This document shows positions 1 through 6,728 of a stretch of 12,238 nucleotides of DNA, piece by piece. Under the pieces are notes generated by a model. That model searched no databases and was not told the DNA's origin. It worked only from the letters and a program-made list of their open reading frames with translations. Numbering within the stretch: the stretch's first letter is position 1; each line of letters opens with the position of its first letter. The position numbers were made by a program, and so were the translations under genes. The stretch covers positions 1 to 12,238 of the forward strand of contig JAUVWK010000052.1 in the NCBI GenBank assembly GCA_030604165.1. The letters are read 5' to 3'. The DNA comes from Alphaproteobacteria bacterium (GTDB lineage: Bacteria > Pseudomonadota > Alphaproteobacteria > UBA828).

Positions 1-1013
1 CCAAGGCGGTGACGCTGACGACCCGCGGCGAGCTCGCGGAGATCTCCGCCTTTCTCGTCGATCTCGTGCCGGATTTGCAGCCGGGTGATGTCTTCCTCCA
101 CGCGGCGCCGATCGCCCATGCCAGCGGTGCCTTTTTTCTGCCCTCGCTGATCCGAGGCGTGCGTTCGCTGATCATGCCGAAGTTCGATGTCGGCGCGTTT
201 GTGGCACTCGCTGAAGAGGCGCGTGCGAGCCACACCTTTCTCGTCCCCACCATGCTGGCGATGATCCTCGAGCACCAGGCGGTGGGGTCCGCCGCGCTCC
301 GCTTCAAACGCATCTGCTACGGCGCCGCGCCGATCGCGCCGAAGCTGTTGGAGCGCGCCGTCGCGCGCTTCGGCTCGGTCTTCGCGCAGACCTATGGTCA
401 GGCGGAATCGCCCATGGTCATCACCTGTCTGAAACCGGAGGATCACGACCGGGTGGGCTCCTGCGGACGGCCGTTCACCACCGTCGAGGTCGCGATCTTC
501 GACCCCCAGGAGCGCCCGCTGCCGCCCGGCGAGCGCGGCGAGATCGTCTGTCGCGGACCGCAGACCATGGCCTATTACTGGAACCGCCCCGAGGCCACGG
601 CGGAAGCCTTTCGCGACGGCTGGCTGCACACCGGCGATATCGGCACCATGGACGAGGACGGCTTCTTCTACATCCTCGACCGCAAGAACGACATGCTGAT
701 CAGCGGCGGCTACAACGTCTATCCGCGCGAGGTCGAAGACGTGCTGTTGGCGCATGACGGTGTCGTCGAGGCGGCGGTCGTCGGTCTGCCCGACGAGAAG
801 TGGGGCGATCGCGTCCATGCCGTGGTGGCGGGCCGCGCGGCGCTCGACCGCGATGCCTTGCTGGCGTTTTGTGGCGAGCGCCTGGCCAAGCACAAATGCC
901 CCAAGGGCATCGACATCTGGGCCGAGCTGCCGAAAAGCGCGGCCGGCAAGATCTTGCGACGCGAGGTGCGCGAGCGCCTGCTGGCGCGCAAGGCCGCCGA
1001 CGCGGCCGAGTGA
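1..1013 (+). CDS. Acyl-CoA ligase (AMP-binding, ANL superfamily), 5'-truncated
   Basis: This is the C-terminal part of an ATP-dependent acyl-CoA synthetase, which makes an acyl-adenylate and then the acyl-CoA. The reading frame is open to the left edge. The first full codon (base 3) begins KAVTLTTRGE, which looks like the end of the P-loop TSGTTGxPK, so roughly the first 150-200 residues lie outside the window. Visible core motifs, in order: YGAAP, TYGQAES, DGWLHTGDIG (aryl/acyl-AMP binding), LDRKNDMLISGGYNVYPREVE-type hinge, and PKSAAGKILRREVR, whose GK lysine (codon 948-950) is the expected adenylation lysine. The stop at 1011-1013 is 12 bases before the next start, so it probably heads or lies within block 1 and supplies the CoA thioester used there. 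The substrate (fatty, aromatic or branched acid) cannot be told from the sequence. The GTG at base 9 is an internal codon, not the start. Confidence 0.93.
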   Translation, partial: KAVTLTTRGELAEISAFLVDLVPDLQPGDVFLHAAPIAHASGAFFLPSLIRGVRSLIMPKFDVGAFVALAEEARASHTFLVPTMLAMILEHQAVGSAALRFKRICYGAAPIAPKLLERAVARFGSVFAQTYGQAESPMVITCLKPEDHDRVGSCGRPFTTVEVAIFDPQERPLPPGERGEIVCRGPQTMAYYWNRPEATAEAFRDGWLHTGDIGTMDEDGFFYILDRKNDMLISGGYNVYPREVEDVLLAHDGVVEAAVVGLPDEKWGDRVHAVVAGRAALDRDALLAFCGERLAKHKCPKGIDIWAELPKSAAGKILRREVRERLLARKAADAAE

Positions 1014-1025
1014 GGGCCGCGGGCG

Positions 1026-1628
1026 ATGCGCAATATGCATCTCGTTCTGCACGGCCTGGCGATCAAGAAGCACGGCAGCGCCGAGGCGGTGGCCGGTATC
1101 GTTGGGCTCGAAGCGAGCGAGGTGGCGCAAGCCCTGGCCGCGGCCGTGTCGCAAGGGCGCGCGGTCGAGGCCGGCGGCGCCTACATGCTGACACCCGCCG
1201 CGCGGGTCTCGCTGGGTGGCGAGTATTCGAAGGTCTACGCCGCGCAGCGGGCCGACCAGGCGTTCGTCGCGGCTTACGAGCGGTTCGAGCTCGTCAATCG
1301 GCAGCTCAAGGAGATCATGACCGCATGGCAGACGGTCGAGGTGGGCGGCCAAAGCGTGGCGAACGACCACGCCGACAAGGCCTACGACGATGCCGTGATT
1401 GGCCGCCTGGGCGAGCTGCACGAGCGGGCCGAAGCGGTCTTCGGCCCGCTCAGCGCCGGTGTGCCGCGTCTCGCCATTTACCAGGCCAAGCTGCTCGCCG
1501 CCTTGGAGCACGCCGAGGACGGCGAGACCGAGTGGCTCAGCGGCGCCAAGATCGAGTCCTACCACACGGTCTGGTTCGAGCTGCACGAAGACCTGCTGCG
1601 AATTCTGGGGCGTGAAAGGACGGAGTGA
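1026..1628 (+). CDS. Unassigned winged-helix plus helical-domain protein, partner of PPDK-like protein
   Basis: A 200-residue soluble protein that I cannot assign to a named enzyme. Residues 1-60 look like a small winged helix: a helix with LAIKKHGSAEAVAGIV, a second helix with EVAQALAAAVSQGRAVE, and a wing ending YMLTPAAR. Residues 75-200 are mostly helical, with conserved-looking blocks: NRQLKEIMTAWQ, NDHADKAYDD, RLGELHERA and a C-terminal SYHTVWFELHEDLLRILGRE. No signal peptide or membrane segment is seen. It sits 12 bases after the CoA ligase and 6 bases before the PPDK-like gene, whose GGAG ribosome site overlaps this stop codon. I recall similar winged-helix/helical segments associated with PPDK-like proteins in other bacteria, so a regulatory or substrate-binding partner of the next gene is more likely than a free-standing transcription factor. 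That role is inference. Confidence 0.8.
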   Translation: MRNMHLVLHGLAIKKHGSAEAVAGIVGLEASEVAQALAAAVSQGRAVEAGGAYMLTPAARVSLGGEYSKVYAAQRADQAFVAAYERFELVNRQLKEIMTAWQTVEVGGQSVANDHADKAYDDAVIGRLGELHERAEAVFGPLSAGVPRLAIYQAKLLAALEHAEDGETEWLSGAKIESYHTVWFELHEDLLRILGRERTE

Positions 1629-1634
1629 CGGCCG

Positions 1635-3404
1635 ATGGCACGCTCGCTCGGCAGATGGACGCTTTATCTCGACGACACGGCGGTGCCGGAGCGTAGCTTG
1701 ATCGGCGGCAAGGCCTGGAGCATCGCGCGGATGCGCGGCATGGGTCTGCCCGTGCCGCCGGCCTTCGTCATCACCACCGACGCCTGTCGGGCCTATCTCG
1801 CGCAGGGCGACCTGCCGGCCGGTCTGCGCGACGAGATCGGCGCCGGTATCGCCGTCCTCGAGCGGGAGAGCGGGCGTCGCTTCGGCCAGGGCCCCCATCC
1901 GCTGCTCGTGGCGGTGCGCTCCGGCGCGGCGGCGAGCATGCCCGGCATGATGGACACGGTGCTCAATCTCGGCATCGATGCCGCCGCCAAAGCGGCACTC
2001 GCCGCCGAGAGCGGCGATGTCGCCTTCGCGCGCGACACGCACCGGCGCTTTTACGACATGTATGCCCGTATCGTGCTCAAGGCGACGCTCGCCGACCTTG
2101 ACAAAGACGCGGGACCGGAGGCCTGGCGCACCGCGCTCGCCGCCGCCGGCGCCGGCGCGATCCCGGCCACCGCGACGGGTCAATTGGAAGGCGCGGTGCG
2201 CGCGGTTTTCGAGTCCTGGAACGGACGGCGCGCCAAGCGCTATCGCCAGCATCACGGTATCCCGGACGAGGCCGGCACCGCCGTCACCATCCAGGCCATG
2301 GTGTTCGGCAATCTCGGCCGCGACAGCGGCTCAGGGGTCGTGTTCAGCCGCAATCCGCTGACCGGCGCGCCCGCGCCCTACGGCGAATACCTCGCCATGG
2401 CCCAAGGCGAAGACGTGGTCTCCGGCAAGCACACGCCGGACGGTCTGGAGGCGCTCAACAACGCCATGCCGGCGCTGCATGACGCGCTGCTCGGCGCCGC
2501 GCAGCGGCTGGAGCAGGCGGATCGGGATATCCAGGATATCGAGTTCACCATCCAAAAGGGCGAGCTCTATTTGCTGCAGGCCCGGGCGGCCAAGCGCGCG
2601 CCGGCGGCGGCCGTACGCATTGCCGTCGACATGGTGCGGGAGGGCACGATCGTGCCCGAGGAGGCCTTGCGGCGGGTCAATGCGGAGCAGATCCGCGGCC
2701 TGCTCGCGCCGCGCCTCGCCAACGGCGCGGCCGCTCGCGCCAGGCTCGTCGCCCACGGCGAAAGCGCCTGTCACGGGGTCGGGGTTGGGCAGGTCGTACT
2801 CGATGCCGACGCGGCCGAGACGGCGGCGGCGAACGGCCGGGATGTGGTGCTGATCCGGCCCACCACCAGCCCCGAGGACGTTCACGGCAAGGTGGCGGCG
2901 CGCGCGGTGGTGACGGCGCGCGGCGGCGCCACCTCGCATGCCGCGGTGGTCAGCCGCGCGCTCGGGCGGCCCTGCGTCGTCGGTTGCGGCGACGAAGTCT
3001 TGCAGGGCCTCGATGGCCGGCAGGTCACGGTCGAGGGCGGGGCGGGCCTGGTGTTCGACGGCACGCTACCGGTCACTGTTCCGGACGAACGCGATGATCC
3101 GCTGCTGCGACAGCTCGAGGCCTGGGCGCGCGCGGCGGCGCCGCTCGCGGTCTATCGCGACTCTGAGCGGCCGGCGGCGGCCGCGCTCGATCTCGACGGG
3201 CTTCCGGGTGGCGAGTCGCCGGAGAACCTGCCCCAGCTCCTCGCCGGCGCCAAGGGCGCGGCCGGTGGCGCGCTCGCGCGCGACGCGGGCGTGGCGGCGG
3301 CGGTCGCGTGCGGGCTCGCGTTCATCGTCGTGCCGCAGGCGTTGCCGGCGCTGCTGGCCGCCTGCGCCGCGCGGCGCAAAGGTCGAGGAGTGGACGCCGC
3401 GTGA
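1635..3404 (+). CDS. PPDK-like ATP-grasp/phosphohistidine protein lacking the PEP/pyruvate barrel
   Basis: Pyruvate phosphate dikinase uses ATP and phosphate to phosphorylate a swivelling histidine, which then passes phosphate to pyruvate in a separate C-terminal barrel. Here the ATP half is intact: GGKAWSIARM with Lys26, VRSGAAASMPGMMDTVLNLG near 96-115, SGSGVVFSRNPLTG, GEYLAMAQGEDVVSG, and DIEFTIQKGELYLLQAR giving Glu303, Gln315 and Arg317 at the spacing seen in clostridial PPDK. The phosphohistidine domain is intact too, with GGATSHAAVVSRALG and catalytic His435. The protein then stops at 589 residues, against about 870-900 for PPDK. Residues 485-589 are an alanine-rich tail with a hydrophobic run at 552-579 and none of the barrel motifs. 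It should form phosphohistidine from ATP, but the acceptor is unknown. The ATG at 1635 has GGAG at 1622-1625. The stop overlaps the next start by 4 bases. Confidence 0.88.
   Translation: MARSLGRWTLYLDDTAVPERSLIGGKAWSIARMRGMGLPVPPAFVITTDACRAYLAQGDLPAGLRDEIGAGIAVLERESGRRFGQGPHPLLVAVRSGAAASMPGMMDTVLNLGIDAAAKAALAAESGDVAFARDTHRRFYDMYARIVLKATLADLDKDAGPEAWRTALAAAGAGAIPATATGQLEGAVRAVFESWNGRRAKRYRQHHGIPDEAGTAVTIQAMVFGNLGRDSGSGVVFSRNPLTGAPAPYGEYLAMAQGEDVVSGKHTPDGLEALNNAMPALHDALLGAAQRLEQADRDIQDIEFTIQKGELYLLQARAAKRAPAAAVRIAVDMVREGTIVPEEALRRVNAEQIRGLLAPRLANGAAARARLVAHGESACHGVGVGQVVLDADAAETAAANGRDVVLIRPTTSPEDVHGKVAARAVVTARGGATSHAAVVSRALGRPCVVGCGDEVLQGLDGRQVTVEGGAGLVFDGTLPVTVPDERDDPLLRQLEAWARAAAPLAVYRDSERPAAAALDLDGLPGGESPENLPQLLAGAKGAAGGALARDAGVAAAVACGLAFIVVPQALPALLAACAARRKGRGVDAA
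3386..3390 (+). promoter_or_regulatory. Ribosome binding site deciding the biotin-carrier start
   Basis: AGGAG lies 10 bases before the GTG at 3401, inside the end of the PPDK-like gene. It supports the GTGA-overlap start over the upstream in-frame ATG at 3308, which would add 31 arginine-rich residues that do not resemble the family. Confidence 0.6.
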
Positions 3405-3898
3405 CGGTCGAACACAAGGATATCGAAGCGCTCATCCGGCTTTTCGAGAAGTCGGACTGGGACGAGCTGCGCCTCGAGATAGACGGTTTGCAGCTCGTGC
3501 TCTCCAACGATCCCGAGGCGCCGTCGGTGCGGGTCTCCGATCCGGATGCCCGGCCGGCGCCGGCGCCCCGCAAGGAACCCAAGCAACCGCGGGCGGCCGC
3601 GAAGCCGGACGGCTCTGGCGCGGCCAACGCGGTCCCGGATGGCCTCGTCACCATCACCGCGCCCAATCTCGGCACCTTTTATCGTGCCCCGAAGCCCGGC
3701 GCGCCGCCCTATATCGAGGTCGGCCAAACCGTCGAGGAGGGAACCGATGTCTGTTTGATCGAGGTGATGAAACTGTTCACCTCGGTCAAGGCGGGCGTCT
3801 GCGGCAAGGTCGTCGAGATCTGTGTCGAGGATGGCGAGATGGTCGAATTCGGCGCGGCGCTGTTTTATGTCGAAGGGACCGGCGGGGCGGCGGGTTAG
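3401..3898 (+). CDS. Biotin carboxyl carrier protein, AccB-like
   Basis: A 165-residue biotin carrier that would carry carboxybiotin between active sites. Residues 1-35 (KDIEALIRLFEKSDWDELRL) match the N-terminal segment of acetyl-CoA carboxylase AccB. Residues about 43-80 are an Ala/Pro/Arg-rich flexible linker. The biotinyl domain spans about 82-160, with APNLGTFYRAPKPGAPPYIEVG, the attachment motif IEVMKLF (Lys124), and the closing VEFGAALFYVE. The usual Ala before Met-Lys is Val here. The GTG start overlaps the preceding stop as GTGA, indicating coupled translation. The next gene, 28 bases on, is a carboxyltransferase homologue and a natural partner. It is odd that an acetyl-CoA-carboxylase-type carrier is paired with a pyruvate-carboxylase-type carboxyltransferase. 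No biotin carboxylase or biotin ligase is present in the window. Confidence 0.92.
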   Translation: MTVEHKDIEALIRLFEKSDWDELRLEIDGLQLVLSNDPEAPSVRVSDPDARPAPAPRKEPKQPRAAAKPDGSGAANAVPDGLVTITAPNLGTFYRAPKPGAPPYIEVGQTVEEGTDVCLIEVMKLFTSVKAGVCGKVVEICVEDGEMVEFGAALFYVEGTGGAAG

Positions 3899-3926
3899 CG
3901 CCATGGAGAACTGAGCGGAGCGAGCG

Positions 3927-5387
3927 ATGGCCCATATCGAATTTCACGACGAAACGATGCGCGACGGGCAGCAGAGCCTGTGGGGCATGCGCATGCAGGC
4001 CGGCATGGCGCTGCCGATCGCGCCGGTTATCGACAAGGTCGGCTATGGCGTCGTCGACCTGACCGGCTCTTCCTTGTTCGAAGTGATGATCCGCCATTGC
4101 CAGGAAGATCCGTGGGAGGGTCTCGACCTGATCGTCAAGGCCATGCCCAACAGCAAGATCCGCGGCGGCATGCGCAGCAACGCGAGTGTCACCTTCGGCG
4201 TCACGCCCGACGCCCTGATGGACGCCTGGATGCGCCAGCTTTGCGTGCATGGCTGCCGCAGTTTCTGGATTTACGACGTGCTGTTCAATATCGACAAGAC
4301 GCACCGTCTCGCCAAGGTGGCGAAAGAGTTCGACGCCGAGGTCGCGGGCGCCATCATGTTTACCCTGAGCCCGGTGCATACGGACGCATACTACGCCGAC
4401 AAGGCCGATAAGCTGTCGGCCTCGCCCGACATCGACACGATCCTGCTTTACGACACCGCCGGTGTGCTCGATCCTGACCGCATGCGCACGCTGGTGCCGG
4501 CGATTGCGAAACAGGCCCGCGGCAAGCCCCTTGAATTTCACGCCAACAACATCCTCGGCGCCTCCGGCATCGCCTATGTCGAGGCGATCAAGCTCGGCAT
4601 CCGCATTCTGCACACCGCGAGCCGGCCGATGGCGAACGGACCGTCGGTGCCGTCGATCGAGGTGATGGCCAAGAATGTCGAACTTTTGGGCCACAGCCAC
4701 GACATCGACACCGCGCTGCTGCCGCGCATCGCCGCGCATTTCGAGCGCGTCGCGGCGGCGACCGGCTTTCCGACGGGCGTGCCGCGGGAATACGATCTGT
4801 CGTCCGTGCACCACCAGATCCCGGGCGGCATGTCCGGCACCTTGAAGGCGCAACTGACGCAACATGGCATGGATGACAAGCTCGACGCGGTGCTGGAGGA
4901 GACCGGCAAGGTGCGCGCGGAGCTGGGCTATCCCGGTATGGCGACGCCGTTTTCCCAGCTCGTCGGCACCCTGGCGGTGCTCAATATCGTCACCGGCAAG
5001 CGCTATTCGGTGATTCCGGACGAGGTCATCCAATACGCCGCCGGCTATTACGGCGAGACGGTCGCACCGATCGTGCCTGAGGTGCTCGACAAGATCATGG
5101 CCGCGCCGCGCGCCGCCGAGGTCTTGGCCAATCCGCCGGAACAGCCGACCATCCAGGAGTTGCGCAAGCGCTACGGCACGACGAACGACGACGAGTTGAT
5201 CTTGCGCGCGCTGGTGCCGGCGGCCGACCTCGAAAAGATGCGCGCCGCGGGTCCGGTGCGGCGCGATTTCGCGTTCTTCTCCTCGCCGGAGCTCGAGCAG
5301 GTGCGCGATTTGATGGCGCTCTCGAGCTCGAAATATGTCGAGATTCGCAGCGCGCGAATGGCGCTCGCCCTGCGCCGCGGCGGCTGA
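3927..5387 (+). CDS. Divergent biotin-dependent carboxyltransferase (OadA/PycB, HMGL-like family)
   Basis: A 486-residue homologue of the carboxyltransferase subunit of oxaloacetate decarboxylase, pyruvate carboxylase and transcarboxylase 5S. The barrel opens with HDETMRDGQQSLWGMRM, matching DTTLRDAHQSLLATRM. FTLSPVHTDAYY, PMANGPSVPSIEVM, and the C-terminal PYC_OADA region (HHQIPGGMSGTLKAQL, ELGYPGMATPFSQLVGTLAVL, VIPDEVIQYAAGYYG) follow in family order. Arg12, Asp13 and Gln16 of the RDxxQ motif are kept. Several key positions differ: the carbamylated metal-ligand lysine of IKDMAG is Tyr175 (LYDTAG), the HTH metal pair is His205-Ala-Asn207, the Arg of FRIFDALND is Trp114, and the Thr after PGG is Gly304. 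It therefore probably has a changed metal site and substrate. No biotinyl domain is fused; the carrier is the gene just upstream. GGAG at 3917-3920 region precedes the ATG by 6 bases. Confidence 0.87.
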   Translation: MAHIEFHDETMRDGQQSLWGMRMQAGMALPIAPVIDKVGYGVVDLTGSSLFEVMIRHCQEDPWEGLDLIVKAMPNSKIRGGMRSNASVTFGVTPDALMDAWMRQLCVHGCRSFWIYDVLFNIDKTHRLAKVAKEFDAEVAGAIMFTLSPVHTDAYYADKADKLSASPDIDTILLYDTAGVLDPDRMRTLVPAIAKQARGKPLEFHANNILGASGIAYVEAIKLGIRILHTASRPMANGPSVPSIEVMAKNVELLGHSHDIDTALLPRIAAHFERVAAATGFPTGVPREYDLSSVHHQIPGGMSGTLKAQLTQHGMDDKLDAVLEETGKVRAELGYPGMATPFSQLVGTLAVLNIVTGKRYSVIPDEVIQYAAGYYGETVAPIVPEVLDKIMAAPRAAEVLANPPEQPTIQELRKRYGTTNDDELILRALVPAADLEKMRAAGPVRRDFAFFSSPELEQVRDLMALSSSKYVEIRSARMALALRRGG

Positions 5388-6556
5388 TGTCTCGGGCGCT
5401 GATCATCGACGTGGTGCGCTCGCCCTTTGCCAAGGGCCGCGAAGGCGGCGCGTTGAGCGGCACGCACCCGGTCGACCTGTTCGCCCGCACGCTGCGCGGG
5501 CTCGTCGCGCGCACCGCCATCGATCCGGGCATGGTCGACGACGTGATCGCCGGTTGCGTCATCCAGGTCGGCGAGCAGGCCGCCAACATCGCCCGCCAGG
5601 CTTGGCTGGCCGCCGGTTATCCCGAGACGGTGCCGGCCGTCACCATCGACCGTAAATGCGGCTCGGCGCAGCAGGCCATGGATTTCGCCGCGCAAGGGGT
5701 CATGGCCGGCGCCCATGACCTGGTGGTCGCCGGCGGCGTCGAGATGATGAGCCGCGTGCCGATGCGCAGCAATCGTCTCGGCCAAGACAATCTCGGCCCC
5801 ATGCATCGCAGGCGCTATGCCCAAGGGCTGGTGCACCAGGGCATAGCGGCCGAACTGATCGCGGCGCGCTGGCGCTTGAGCCGGGAGCAGCTCGACGACT
5901 ACGCGCTGCGCTCGCACCGGAGCGCGGCGGCGGCAGAGGATCGCGGCCTGTTCGCGCGCGATATCGTCCCGGTCGACAACGTCACGCATGACGAAGGCAT
6001 CCGGCGCGACAGCTCGCTCGAGAAACTCGCCGGCCTCGCACCGGCTTTCGAAGACCCGGGCCTCGCCGAGCGCTTCCCGGAAATCGGTTGGCGCGTCACG
6101 GCCGGCAATTCCAGCCAGGTCAGCGACGGCGCCTCGGCGATGTTGATTGCCTCCGAGGCCGCCGCGGCGCGGCTGGACTTAAGGCCGCGCGCCGCCATCA
6201 CCCACTTCGCGGTTACCGGCGACGACCCGATCCTGATGCTAACCGGCATCATTCCGGCGACGCGCAAGCTGCTCGCGCGGAGCGGGCGCACGCTGGCCGA
6301 TATCGATCTCTTCGAAGTCAATGAGGCCTTCGCCTCGGTCGTGCTCGCCTGGGCCGACGAGCTGGCGGTAGACCTGACCAAGGTCAACGTCAATGGCGGC
6401 GCCATCGCGCTGGGCCACCCCGTTGGCGCTTCGGGCGGTCGCTTGACCGCGAATCTGCTGGGCGCGCTCGAGCAGAGCGGCGGCCGCTACGGCCTGCAAA
6501 CGATGTGCGAGAGCGGCGGCATGGCCAACGCGACCCTGATCGAACGGCTGAACTAA
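5387..6556 (+). CDS. Thiolase (3-ketoacyl-CoA thiolase / acetyl-CoA C-acyltransferase)
   Basis: A complete 389-residue thiolase, close to the usual length of about 392. It would cleave a beta-ketoacyl-CoA with CoA, or run the reverse condensation. The nucleophile is Cys91 in DRKCGSAQQAMDFAAQGVM. The other catalytic parts are FEVNEAFASV, His344 in NGGAIALGHPVGASGGR, and Cys374 in MCESGGMANA. The Cys-loop and the GLVHQGIAAELIAARW region recall the FadA5/FadA6 group that acts on bulky side-chain or ring-derived ketoacyl-CoAs, so a non-linear substrate is possible but unproven. The ATG shares its A with the TGA of the carboxyltransferase gene (TGATG), so the two are translationally coupled and likely act in one pathway. 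It is the last gene of block 1. Confidence 0.93.
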   Translation: MSRALIIDVVRSPFAKGREGGALSGTHPVDLFARTLRGLVARTAIDPGMVDDVIAGCVIQVGEQAANIARQAWLAAGYPETVPAVTIDRKCGSAQQAMDFAAQGVMAGAHDLVVAGGVEMMSRVPMRSNRLGQDNLGPMHRRRYAQGLVHQGIAAELIAARWRLSREQLDDYALRSHRSAAAAEDRGLFARDIVPVDNVTHDEGIRRDSSLEKLAGLAPAFEDPGLAERFPEIGWRVTAGNSSQVSDGASAMLIASEAAAARLDLRPRAAITHFAVTGDDPILMLTGIIPATRKLLARSGRTLADIDLFEVNEAFASVVLAWADELAVDLTKVNVNGGAIALGHPVGASGGRLTANLLGALEQSGGRYGLQTMCESGGMANATLIERLN

Positions 6557-6626
6557 GCGGGCGCCGCTCCTTGGTCTTAAAGCAATTGACGATCATGTGG
6601 CATCGCTCAAGGCCGCGACTGTGGCC

Positions 6627-6673
6627 CGCCGGTTATCCGGCGCGCCCGCGCAGGTGCGGACCGTCAGGTCCGC
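6627..6673 (+). terminator. Two GC-rich stem-loops after block 1, candidate terminator region
   Basis: Two perfect hairpins follow the thiolase stop. The first is CGCCGG-TTAT-CCGGCG (6627-6642), the second GCGGACC-GTCA-GGTCCGC (6656-6673). Neither is followed by a U-run on the + strand, so they are not canonical intrinsic terminators. They may stabilise the mRNA 3' end or assist termination between the converging blocks. Bases 6557-6722 hold no gene. Confidence 0.45.
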
Positions 6674-6683
6674 TACCGTGAGC

Positions 6684-6728
6684 AAAAAAAGCGAGAGTGG
6701 TTCCGACGAAAGTGGAACCGCTCTACGC
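6684..6728 (-). terminator. Intrinsic terminator for the FabL-like gene
   Basis: Read on the - strand, an 11-base-pair stem with one mismatch (arms 6724-6714 and 6704-6694, 9-base loop) can be lengthened by 3 pairs past a bulge to 6728/6691. It runs directly into seven U's (A-tract 6684-6690 on the + strand). The stop codon of the reductase (6723-6725) lies inside the stem. The stem plus U-run at the end of a gene is the standard Rho-independent form. Confidence 0.75.

Noticed and set aside
3308..3400. N-terminal extension of the biotin carrier from ATG at 3308
   Set aside because: The added 31 residues are Arg/Ala-rich, overlap the PPDK-like gene out of frame, and are absent from the AccB pattern. 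The GTG at 3401 has its own AGGAG.
3903..3914. Tiny frame ATG GAG AAC TGA between the biotin carrier and carboxyltransferase
   Set aside because: Three codons with no ribosome site of its own. It is probably chance, although it ends close to the real ribosome site.
3786..5033. 415-residue open frame on the - strand opposite the carboxyltransferase
   Set aside because: Composition is low-complexity and no motifs are visible, while the + strand carries a well-matched enzyme. It is a GC-driven shadow frame.
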